From contig NCJP01000076.1 in the NCBI GenBank assembly GCA_002278985.1, forward strand, positions 1 to 7,513: 7,513 nt of DNA. Reading direction: 5' to 3'. Position numbers and translations under genes: made by a program. This document shows, one piece after another, positions 1-4,578 of the stretch (position 1 is its first letter; the number at the start of each line of letters is the position of its first letter). The stretch is from Erythrobacter sp. 34-65-8. GTDB lineage: Bacteria; Pseudomonadota; Alphaproteobacteria; Sphingomonadales; Sphingomonadaceae. The notes under the pieces were generated by a model. That model searched no databases. It saw only the letters and a list, made by a program, of their open reading frames with translations, and was not told where the DNA came from.

Positions 1-83
1 TCCTGCGCCAGCACGGCGGCGGGCATGAGCGCCGCCGCCAGTGCCAGCAGGAGGACCCGCAGGTTTGCGAGGAATGGCGTCAC
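1..83 (-). CDS. Secreted/membrane protein, N-terminus only; probable TPM-domain partner of LemA
   Basis: Only the first 27 codons are inside the window; the gene runs off the left edge. A GTG start at 83-81 lies one base after the lemA stop, with GAGG overlapping the lemA stop as a close ribosome site. The visible residues read MTPFLANLRVLLLALAAALM then PAAVLAQ: a short polar start, a leucine/alanine-rich core and a likely AxA-type cleavage site at VLAQ, which is a classic signal peptide. The one-base gap suggests co-transcription and translational coupling with lemA. In many bacteria the gene after lemA encodes a TPM-domain (YgcG-type) protein with a signal peptide and a C-terminal membrane anchor, so that is my best guess. 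It rests on context alone, because no TPM-domain sequence is visible here. Confidence 0.5.
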   Translation of the reverse strand, partial: MTPFLANLRVLLLALAAALMPAAVLAQ

Positions 84-84
84 C

Positions 85-714
85 TCAGTTGGCGGCAGCG
101 GGCTGCTGCGCACCGGTGATCCCGCTCATGTCCACAGTCGGGTTGGCCTTGCTGGCTTCATCCGCCTCGAAGTATTCCAGCGGCTCGGCACCATAGATCA
201 CGTTTGCGGCAATGGTGGCCGGAAAGGTGCGGATCTCGGTGTTGTAGTCACGCGCGGCCTCGTTGTAGCGGACCCGTTCGGTGTTGATCAGGTTGTTGGC
301 CTCGTCGATCGCCACCATCAGGTCACCAAAGCGCGGCTGGCTGGCGAGCTGGGGGTAGTTTTCCACCACCGTGCGCAACTGGCCCAAAGCCTGGGTCAGC
401 TGGTTCTGCGCCTCGTTGAAGCGCTGGAATTCCTCGGGGTTCGACAGGTCATCGGTGGTGATGTTGATCGAGGTTGCGCGGGCGCGGGCATCAATCACGC
501 CCTGGAGGATGTTCTGTTCCGAAATGGCCGCGGCCTGGACCACGGAAACGAGGTTGGGGATCACGTCTGCCCGGCGCTGCAGCGCAGTCTCGACATTGCC
601 CCACTGGGCCTTGGCCGATTCTTCCTTGGTCGGCACCGAATTGATGCCGCAGCCGGCCAGGCCGATCGAGGCAATGGCAACAAGGCCGAAGCGGCGGACG
701 GATTTCCAGTTCAT
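85..714 (-). CDS. lemA: LemA family lipoprotein
   Basis: A 209-aa protein. The ATG at 714 is chosen because it directly opens a lipoprotein signal peptide: MNWKSVRR, a hydrophobic stretch, then the lipobox LAGC with the acylated cysteine at residue 22. GGAG lies about 10 bases upstream. The longer in-frame version from 846 adds 44 unrelated basic residues. LemA hallmarks are present: [19 protein letters not shown] near residues 38-56, [15 protein letters not shown] near 92-106, and [19 protein letters not shown] (128-146) followed by [12 protein letters not shown] and IRTFPA. LemA proteins fold as a membrane-attached helical bundle exposed outside the inner membrane. Their molecular role is poorly defined, though they often sit with TPM-domain proteins or HtpX-like proteases in envelope-quality settings. 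The next gene begins one base after the stop, so the two probably form an operon divergent from mscL. Confidence 0.93.
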   Translation of the reverse strand: MNWKSVRRFGLVAIASIGLAGCGINSVPTKEESAKAQWGNVETALQRRADVIPNLVSVVQAAAISEQNILQGVIDARARATSINITTDDLSNPEEFQRFNEAQNQLTQALGQLRTVVENYPQLASQPRFGDLMVAIDEANNLINTERVRYNEAARDYNTEIRTFPATIAANVIYGAEPLEYFEADEASKANPTVDMSGITGAQQPAAAN

Positions 715-884
715 CGACACAGTTCTCCGCATGGGGCCGGGCGGAATGCTCCGGCAACATCTGTATTGCTCAGGTAGCACAGCGCGCATGCAATTCAAGG
801 AGAGTTGTACGCGATGCGGCTTGGCAGGGTGACGCCATGATGGCACAGGATCTTCGGGAAATACGTACCAACAAGGGGATGCAT
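715..884. promoter_or_regulatory. Divergent lemA/mscL control region
   Basis: These 170 bases separate the divergent lemA and mscL starts and must hold both promoters. I see no convincing -35/-10 pair for either direction. The clearest signal is AAGGAGAG at 797-804, a strong Shine-Dalgarno sequence on the + strand that precedes a mini-ORF rather than mscL itself. On the minus strand, GGAG upstream of the ATG at 714 serves lemA. Confidence 0.35.
814..840 (+). other. Possible 8-codon leader ORF upstream of mscL
   Basis: ATG at 814 encodes MRLGRVTP and stops with TGA at 838-840. It has a much better ribosome site (AAGGAGAG, 797-804, nine bases upstream) than an average random ATG. Its stop overlaps an in-frame ATG of the mscL reading frame at 837 in an ATGA arrangement. 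If translated, it could couple ribosomes into an N-terminally extended MscL, or act as a short leader that modulates mscL. It could equally be chance or a relic. No composition evidence is possible at this length. Confidence 0.25.
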
Positions 885-1301
885 ATGCTGTCTGAATTCA
901 AGGCCTTCATCGCGCGCGGCAACGTGATCGACCTGGCGGTGGCAGTGATTATCGGCGGGGCTTTCGGCACCATCGTCACGTCGCTGACCGCTGACATCAT
1001 CATGCCGCTGGTGGGTGCGATTTTCGGCGGGGTCGATTTCTCGTCCAAGTTTATCCTGCTCAGCGCGCCCGACGGCTATACCGGTTCGATGACCGACTAT
1101 GCTGCACTGAAGGAAGCCGGGGCGGCGATGATCGGCTATGGCGCGTTCATCACGGCGGTGATCAACTTCGTGATCCTGGCCTTCGTGATCTTCCTGCTGG
1201 TGCGCCAGGCCAACAAACTGATCGCCAAGCCCGAAGCGGCACCGGCCGGGCCGAGCGAAGTCGACCTGCTGGCCGAGATCCGCGACCTGCTGAAGAAGTA
1301 G
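885..1301 (+). CDS. mscL: Large-conductance mechanosensitive channel MscL
   Basis: A 138-aa inner-membrane channel, close to the usual length of about 136 aa. It opens under membrane tension to release solutes during hypo-osmotic shock and works as a homopentamer. The family signature is clear: [20 protein letters not shown] at the start, then [14 protein letters not shown] and [16 protein letters not shown] (TM1, about residues 14-46). A periplasmic loop of about 35 residues follows, then TM2 around 84-107 ([19 protein letters not shown]). The cytoplasmic C-terminal helix ends [11 protein letters not shown], matching the family's conserved tail. I chose ATG 885 because AGGGGA lies five bases before it and it gives the normal amphipathic N-terminal helix. 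ATG 879 would sit on the ribosome site, and ATG 837 would add 16 unusual residues. The tmRNA gene follows about 53 bases downstream. Confidence 0.97.
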   Translation: MLSEFKAFIARGNVIDLAVAVIIGGAFGTIVTSLTADIIMPLVGAIFGGVDFSSKFILLSAPDGYTGSMTDYAALKEAGAAMIGYGAFITAVINFVILAFVIFLLVRQANKLIAKPEAAPAGPSEVDLLAEIRDLLKK

Positions 1302-1320
1302 CGCAAACCACCTTAGTCAC

Positions 1321-1348
1321 TTCACATTAAGCGGACGCGGCCTATATA
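1321..1348 (+). promoter_or_regulatory. Predicted ssrA promoter
   Basis: TTCACA (1321-1326) resembles a sigma-70 -35 box. It is followed after 16 bases by TATATA (1343-1348) as the -10 box, an AT-rich island in GC-rich DNA. The predicted start near 1355 coincides with the base of the first hairpin of the acceptor piece, which supports the assignment. It lies just 20 bases after the mscL stop. Confidence 0.55.
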
Positions 1349-1360
1349 GGTCGTGTCCGC
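1331..1360. repeat. 30-bp near-perfect palindrome over the ssrA promoter
   Basis: GCGGAC at 1331 and GTCCGC ending at 1360 begin a palindrome centred on CCTATATAGG. Thirteen of the 15 base pairs are Watson-Crick and the other two are G-T, which RNA tolerates. It covers the -10 box and the first bases of the tmRNA precursor. In mscL read-through RNA it would fold into a strong hairpin. It has no T-run, so it is not a classical intrinsic terminator. It could alternatively be a protein-binding operator. Confidence 0.6.
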
Positions 1361-1439
1361 ATTCGTGCGGGCTATGGCGATAAACTGCAGTGTGCAATAG
1401 GCACAGCGGTCCCGGGGGCAGTAACCGGCGGCTCCACCA
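1355..1439 (+). other. ssrA: tmRNA acceptor piece
   Basis: This is the 3' half of mature tmRNA, about 85 nt. It starts with a 7-bp hairpin capped by TTCG (1355-1361 with 1366-1372, loop 1362-1365), followed by the P2 strand (1376-1392). The T-arm region (1412-1428) has a CCGG/CCGG stem with a G-A fifth pair and the loop GGCAGTA. The acceptor strand is CGGCTCC (1429-1435), then discriminator A at 1436 and encoded CCA at 1437-1439. The T-loop as I fold it does not match the usual TTCRA consensus. Confidence 0.85.
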
Positions 1440-1467
1440 CCTCCGGCGGTATCGCGCTGGAAATGCT
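1440..1467 (+). other. Internal transcribed spacer of permuted tmRNA
   Basis: These 28 bases lie between the CCA of the acceptor piece and the 5' GGGGCCG of the coding piece. In permuted tmRNAs this segment is cut out after transcription, leaving two RNA chains held by the acceptor stem and P2. A tRNA-like 5' cleavage, probably by RNase P, would fall just before G1468. Confidence 0.8.
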
Positions 1468-1700
1468 GGGGCCGAACCAGGATCGACGTGTGTTGAAAAG
1501 CACTGTTTTCGCCCGGGCTGAGTAACCCGCATAAGGCTCACAACCCACAAGTGCCAACGATAACGAAGCACTCGCAATCGCCGCGTAATTGATGGGCTAA
1601 CGCCCTGATATTACAAAGCTAAAAAGCGCGGTTGGACCGACCGGGCAACAGAACGGATACCGGGGGCCCGGGGGAGCCTAGCAACAGAATCCCCCACCCG
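1468..1700 (+). other. ssrA: tmRNA coding piece
   Basis: It begins GGGGCCGAACCAGGATCGAC, matching the conserved tRNA-like 5' domain with its GGATCGAC D-loop motif. The P2 strand (1501-1513) follows, then an H-type pseudoknot made of CGGG 1514-1517/CCCG 1526-1529 and TGAG 1519-1522/CTCA 1537-1540. Twelve bases then lead to the resume codon at 1553. After the tag come the hairpins GGGC-TAAC-GCCC (1594-1605) and CGGTT/GACCG (1629-1643), and a GGGGG/CCCCC pairing (1670-1674 with 1691-1695). The true 3' end is uncertain; the last pairing sets a reasonable minimum. Confidence 0.8.
1553..1588 (+). other. tmRNA proteolysis-tag reading frame
   Basis: GCC at 1553 is the resume codon; the frame reads ANDNEALAIAA and ends with TAA at 1586-1588. 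With the alanine carried by tmRNA itself, the added tag is AANDNEALAIAA. The AAND start and the small hydrophobic end (A-I-A-A) match the ClpXP/SspB-type degradation tags of bacteria (E. coli AANDENYALAA). Confidence 0.93.
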
Positions 1701-1856
1701 ATTTCCACCACATTCGGCCGATGGCGGCCCGCGAAGGACCGTCCGCTGCGCTTCCGGTGCTCACGACCTGATGGTCGCTGCGCGCCGGTTCTCGGTCTGC
1801 ACCATTTTCGGCTCGATTCGGGCCGAATTTCAGTCGGATTGGACCTGCGCCAGTTC
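1701..1856. other. Gene-free stretch downstream of ssrA
   Basis: No gene is supported here; the short reading frames have no recognisable protein character. It holds small hairpins: GGCCG-ATGG-CGGCC (1716-1729), CGACC-TGAT-GGTCG (1764-1777) and the terminator candidate at 1807-1830. The ssrA precursor's 3' trailer and its transcription end must lie here. Confidence 0.5.
1807..1830 (+). terminator. Weak terminator candidate for ssrA
   Basis: TTCGGC (1807-1812) pairs with GCCGAA (1822-1827) around a nine-base loop, and TTT follows. The stem is short and the T-run minimal, so this is only a candidate. Its position, between ssrA and the convergent small-protein gene, is where a terminator would be expected. 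Confidence 0.25.
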
Positions 1857-2102
1857 TCAGCTTGCGCCTGACATTGGCTCTTTTGCCCGCTCTCGTTCAT
1901 ACCTGAGTGCGTCGAGGATCTTCGCGCCGCCGAGGAATACTGCACCGCTGCATGCGGCCATCAGCAGCCAGCCGCCCCAGCCGGGATACTGCGTCAGGTA
2001 ATGGCTGCCGCGGTCCATCGCGCCGAGCGCGAGGGCATAGATGATGAGATAGGCTTCCCATTTCGTCTTGATGACGAACAGCCTTCTCATTTTGCCCAGC
2101 AT
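1857..2102 (-). CDS. Small two-helix membrane protein of unknown function (81 aa)
   Basis: I do not recognise a named family. The ATG at 2102 is chosen because GGAGAGGGAG lies five bases upstream (2117-2108), a very strong ribosome site. An earlier in-frame start would translate through that site. The protein begins basic (MLGKMRRLFVIKTKWEAY) and has a probable membrane segment around residues 16-30 (AYLIIYALALGAMD). A polar turn with RGSHYLTQYPGWGG follows, then a second segment around 44-62 (GWLLMAACSGAVFLGGAKIL). It ends in a charged tail, DALRYERERAKEPMSGAS. The basic N-terminus and charged C-terminus suggest both ends are cytoplasmic. It is convergent with ssrA and 120 bases downstream of astB on the same strand. 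A terminator-like hairpin lies between it and astB, so it is probably expressed separately. Confidence 0.75.
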   Translation of the reverse strand: MLGKMRRLFVIKTKWEAYLIIYALALGAMDRGSHYLTQYPGWGGWLLMAACSGAVFLGGAKILDALRYERERAKEPMSGAS

Positions 2103-2130
2103 GAACGCTCCCTCTCCGTTAACGCTTCTA

Positions 2131-2164
2131 CCCGCAAGCCCCGTGCCAACGGGCAATTTGCGGG
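2131..2164. repeat. Nested inverted repeat upstream of the small membrane-protein gene
   Basis: CCCGCAA (2131-2137) pairs with TTGCGGG (2158-2164). Inside it GCCCCGT (2138-2144) pairs with ACGGGC (2149-2154) with one bulge, giving about 13 bp in two stacked stems. It lies 29 bases before the start codon at 2102, within the probable promoter or leader. It may be an operator or a leader hairpin. Confidence 0.45.
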
Positions 2165-2188
2165 CAATGCGCTGGTTAACGCCAAGGC

Positions 2189-2215
2189 AATTGTAAGCCC
2201 TGCCGACGGGCGGGC
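2189..2215 (-). terminator. Terminator candidate after astB
   Basis: Reading the minus strand, GCCCGCC pairs with GGCAGGGC (one bulged A) around the loop CGTC (2215-2197), followed by TTACAATT (2196-2189). It begins seven bases past the astB stop codon. The tail is not a pure U-run, so efficiency is doubtful, but the position fits the end of the arginine operon. Confidence 0.4.
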
Positions 2216-2222
2216 AAGCGCG

Positions 2223-3473
2223 TTAACCCAGTTCCTGCAATTCGAGCGCTGCCAGCAGCGCATTCCGTGCAGCAACAACTGTCCGGACGAGGGCCGGGTT
2301 CCCGATGTCGGACGGGTCGATCTGTTCCGGCCATGACGAGGCGATGACGCGCTCGATCAGTTCGGCCTTGCCTTCGCTCAGGATGAAGCGCGAATCGACT
2401 GTCGCCGGATCGGCCACCACCCGCAGGCGCAGGCAGGCCGGGCCGCCGCCATTGGCCATCGACTGACGCACGTCGACCGGGATTACCTGCCGGATCGGGC
2501 CGTTTCCTGCCAGCATCCCTTCGCACCATGCCCAGACGGCTGCATTGTCGTGGCATTCCTCCGGCACCACCAGCGCCATTTCGCCGGATGGCAGGGTGAG
2601 CAGCTGCGCGTTGAACAGGTAGCTGCGGATCGCGTCTTCCAGGCTCACCGCGCTTGCGGGGACTTCGACTACCTCCAGACCCGGGAAGGCCTTGCTGATC
2701 GTCTTATAGGCACCCTGCTGGTCGGCAAAGGCCAGTTCGTGGGTGAACAGCACCGTGCCGTTGGCAACGGCCACCACATCGTTGTGGAAGGCGCCGGCCG
2801 CAATGGCCGCCGGATTCTGCTCGATGAACACGGTCCGCATCGGGTCGAGCCCGTGCAGGCGGGCGACTGCACGGCTGGCCTGCTCGTGCTGGCGGGCGGG
2901 AAATTCGCCGCCCTGCCGGCCATAGACGAACACTTCGACCCCCGGGGCGTCATGGCTTTCGCACAGCCGCATGTGGTTGGCCGCGCCCTCATCGCCGAGA
3001 CTGCCGGGAACTGCATCGTGGACCGCAAAATGGCGGGTGTCTGCAAAGGCCAGTGCGAGCTGACGGCGGGTGTCGGGCCATTCCTGCGCGCGGTGCAGCA
3101 TGGTGGACAGGTTCGCCGGGGTCAGGTGGCAGCGCCCGTCGGCCGTATCCGGCGCGGGGCTGACGGTGGCGGCATTGGCAGTCCACATGCTGCTGGCCGA
3201 CCATGCGGCGGCGAGCAGGGCGCGCTCTGCCGTGTCGTCCACTGCCAGCCGCGCGAGCAAATCGCCGTTGGGGCGGGGCAGGGGCAGCAGAAAGCCCTGC
3301 GCCAGGCCGAGGCCCATGTTGTGGCGCATCTTGGCCAGCCCCTGCAGCGCCGCCGCGCGCGGGTAGGACGGGTCGCCCTTGTGGCTGGCGCTGGCCAGGT
3401 TGCCGAGGCTGAGCCCGGCATAGTTGTGGCTGGGGCCGACGATGCCGTCGAAGTTGATCTCGCTTAAGCCCAT
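2223..3473 (-). CDS. astB: N-succinylarginine dihydrolase
   Basis: A 416-aa cytoplasmic enzyme, second step of the AST arginine pathway: N2-succinylarginine to N2-succinylornithine, 2 NH3 and CO2. The start of the mature fold is typical: MGLSEINFDGIVGPSHNYAG, then LSLGNLAS. The catalytic triad of this guanidine-modifying family is visible as Glu162 (GDEGAANH), His230 (FHNDVVAVANG) and Cys347 (GGGPACLRLRV). These line up with the E. coli triad Glu174/His248/Cys365 as I recall it. The E. coli enzyme is about 447 aa. I chose ATG 3473 because family members begin only a few residues before the (E/V)NFDG motif. A longer frame to 3521 would translate the inverted repeat (VLDFARTERM). ATG 3482 remains possible. 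It is last in the operon, 88 bases after astA. Confidence 0.95.
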   Translation of the reverse strand: MGLSEINFDGIVGPSHNYAGLSLGNLASASHKGDPSYPRAAALQGLAKMRHNMGLGLAQGFLLPLPRPNGDLLARLAVDDTAERALLAAAWSASSMWTANAATVSPAPDTADGRCHLTPANLSTMLHRAQEWPDTRRQLALAFADTRHFAVHDAVPGSLGDEGAANHMRLCESHDAPGVEVFVYGRQGGEFPARQHEQASRAVARLHGLDPMRTVFIEQNPAAIAAGAFHNDVVAVANGTVLFTHELAFADQQGAYKTISKAFPGLEVVEVPASAVSLEDAIRSYLFNAQLLTLPSGEMALVVPEECHDNAAVWAWCEGMLAGNGPIRQVIPVDVRQSMANGGGPACLRLRVVADPATVDSRFILSEGKAELIERVIASSWPEQIDPSDIGNPALVRTVVAARNALLAALELQELG

Positions 3474-3482
3474 TTCCAGCAT

Positions 3483-3550
3483 CCGTTCGGTTCGAGCGAA
3501 GTCGAGAACCCGTGCAGCCATCGTGTCTCGACTTCGCTCGACACGAACGG
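3483..3550. repeat. Long inverted repeat in the astA-astB gap (dispersed-repeat pair)
   Basis: Two copies of one element face each other: CCGTTCGGTTCGAGCGAAGT plus CGAGAAC (3483-3509), and its inverted counterpart GTGTCTCGACTTCGCTCGAC plus ACGAACGG (3523-3550). The arms match over about 25 of 27 positions, and 13 bases separate them. Each arm is itself partly self-complementary (CGAGCGAAGTCGAG). In the operon mRNA this forms a very stable stem-loop. I recall the same core scattered through sphingomonad genomes, which I cannot check here. Confidence 0.85.
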
Positions 3551-3561
3551 GGCCTTTGTGG

Positions 3562-4578
3562 CTACCGCAGCACGCTCCACACCTCTTCGCCTTCGCTCAC
3601 GCCGAGCAGGTCGGCGGTGCTGGCGTCGATCGCCACCGTGCCGTCAGGCGCCAGCTCGCGCGCGCCGTAACAGGCGCGGAAGGTGGCAAGGCGGCCGGTT
3701 GCGATAAGCGCCCTCTCGCCGCGCTCCAGGGCGGTGGAGGCAATCGTCGCGTGCTTCGCCTCAACCACGCTCTTCACCCGGTCGGTGCGGGCCAGCATGG
3801 TCGGGCCGCCATCGAAGATGTCGACATAGCCTTCGTAGGCGAAGTTCTCGTTTTCCAGCATCCGCATCGCCGCGCGACCATTGGGGTGGGGCACGCCGAT
3901 CACATCGCGCGCGCTGTCATTCAGCATGGCGATATAGACCGGATGCTTGGGCATCAGGTCGGCGATGAACTGGTTGCCGTTGATGGCGTTGAAATAGTCG
4001 GCTTCCTGGAAGTTCATCCCGAAGAAGCGGCCTGCCACCCCGTCCCAGAAGGGAGAACCGCCGCGTTCGTCGATGATCCCGCGCAGCTCGGCCAGTACCC
4101 GGTCGGCAAAACGCGCACGGTGCATGGCGATGAACAGGTAGCGGCTGCGCGCCAGCAGCAGGCCGAGGCCCCCGGCGCGTTCGTTGGGATGGAGGAACAG
4201 GCCGCCGACTTCGCTCGATCCTTCGAGATCCGTGACGAGGCTGAGCATTTCCGCCCGCACCGTGCGGTCCAGTTCCTGCGAATGCTGGGTCAGCGTGGTC
4301 TTGCGGTAGGAGTAGAACGGCCACTGCTGCCCCACCATGCACATCAGCTGGCAGGTGCCGCGCACGTGGCCGGTTTCGGTGTTCTCCAGCACCAGCACGA
4401 ACTGGTCATCGCCCAGTTGGTCGTCGTCGCGTTCGAAAGCGGCAGCGGCACGCTCCAGCTTGCGGGCCAGCGCCTTGCGGTCAGGCGGCAGGTTGGTGAA
4501 GCCGCCCCCGGTCAGCTTGGCCATTTCGTAGAGCGGCTCGAGATCGTCGGAATGCGCCGCGCGCAGGCGAAAGGTCAA
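3562..4578 (-). CDS. astA: Arginine N-succinyltransferase
   Basis: A 338-aa enzyme of the usual size (about 340 aa). It moves succinyl from succinyl-CoA to arginine, the first AST step, in the cytoplasm. Family blocks run in order: LTGGGFTNLP (22-31), FVLVLENTETGHVRGT (60-75), LEGSSEVGGLFLHPNERAGG (118-137) followed by LGLLLARSRYLF. These are followed by RGIIDERGGSPFWDGVAGRF (166-185), FIADLMPKHPVY (204-215) and YVDIFDGGPT (251-260). The acyl-CoA-binding fold resembles GNAT-type transferases. The start is inferred as TTG at 4578, which overlaps the upstream hydrolase stop as TTGA and has GGGGGA upstream. It puts (M)TFRLRAAHSDDLEPL at the expected N-terminus, and no in-frame ATG fits. The frame stays open far upstream, but that part is antisense-free overlap with the hydrolase gene and unlike AstA. 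Confidence 0.95.
   Translation of the reverse strand: MTFRLRAAHSDDLEPLYEMAKLTGGGFTNLPPDRKALARKLERAAAAFERDDDQLGDDQFVLVLENTETGHVRGTCQLMCMVGQQWPFYSYRKTTLTQHSQELDRTVRAEMLSLVTDLEGSSEVGGLFLHPNERAGGLGLLLARSRYLFIAMHRARFADRVLAELRGIIDERGGSPFWDGVAGRFFGMNFQEADYFNAINGNQFIADLMPKHPVYIAMLNDSARDVIGVPHPNGRAAMRMLENENFAYEGYVDIFDGGPTMLARTDRVKSVVEAKHATIASTALERGERALIATGRLATFRACYGARELAPDGTVAIDASTADLLGVSEGEEVWSVLR

Larger units (their letters stand above)
1355..1700 (+). ncRNA. ssrA: Circularly permuted two-piece tmRNA gene (alphaproteobacterial type)
   Basis: tmRNA rescues stalled ribosomes by acting first as alanyl-tRNA and then as a short mRNA for a degradation tag, together with SmpB. Here the order is permuted: the CCA-ending acceptor piece precedes the coding piece. 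Four independent pairings support this. CGGCTCC (1429-1435) pairs with GGGGCCG (1468-1474), including the G3-U wobble that alanyl-tRNA synthetase reads. GGCGATAAA (1376-1384) with TTTTCGCC (1506-1513), plus CAGTG (1388-1392) with CACTG (1501-1505), form helix P2 across the two pieces. CGGG/CCCG and TGAG/CTCA form pseudoknot PK1 just before the tag. The tag ORF follows. The 5' end is set by the promoter and a UUCG hairpin; the 3' end near 1700 is approximate. The decisive comparison is the Rfam alpha_tmRNA model. Confidence 0.93.

Noticed and set aside
766..794. TTGCTC-17-TGCAAT as an mscL promoter
   Set aside because: Weak boxes, and its start point near 801 would fall on the AAGGAGAG ribosome site.
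715..846. 44-residue N-terminal extension of LemA
   Set aside because: It would bury the lipoprotein signal peptide behind a basic, proline- and cysteine-rich stretch.
837..884. MscL starting at 837 or 879
   Set aside because: It would put 2-16 residues before the normal amphipathic helix; ATG 885 has the properly spaced AGGGGA. Kept only as an open question in the mini-ORF finding.
1619..2001. Short reading frames across the tmRNA 3' region
   Set aside because: They overlap RNA secondary structure, lack ribosome sites and show no protein character.
3474..3521. Extended N-terminus of AstB from 3521
   Set aside because: The extra residues (VLDFARTERM) come from the inverted-repeat arm, and AstB proteins start just before the NFDG motif.
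3483..3550. CRISPR or insertion-sequence end
   Set aside because: Only two copies in inverted orientation, with no spacers, no transposase and no target-site duplication that I can see.
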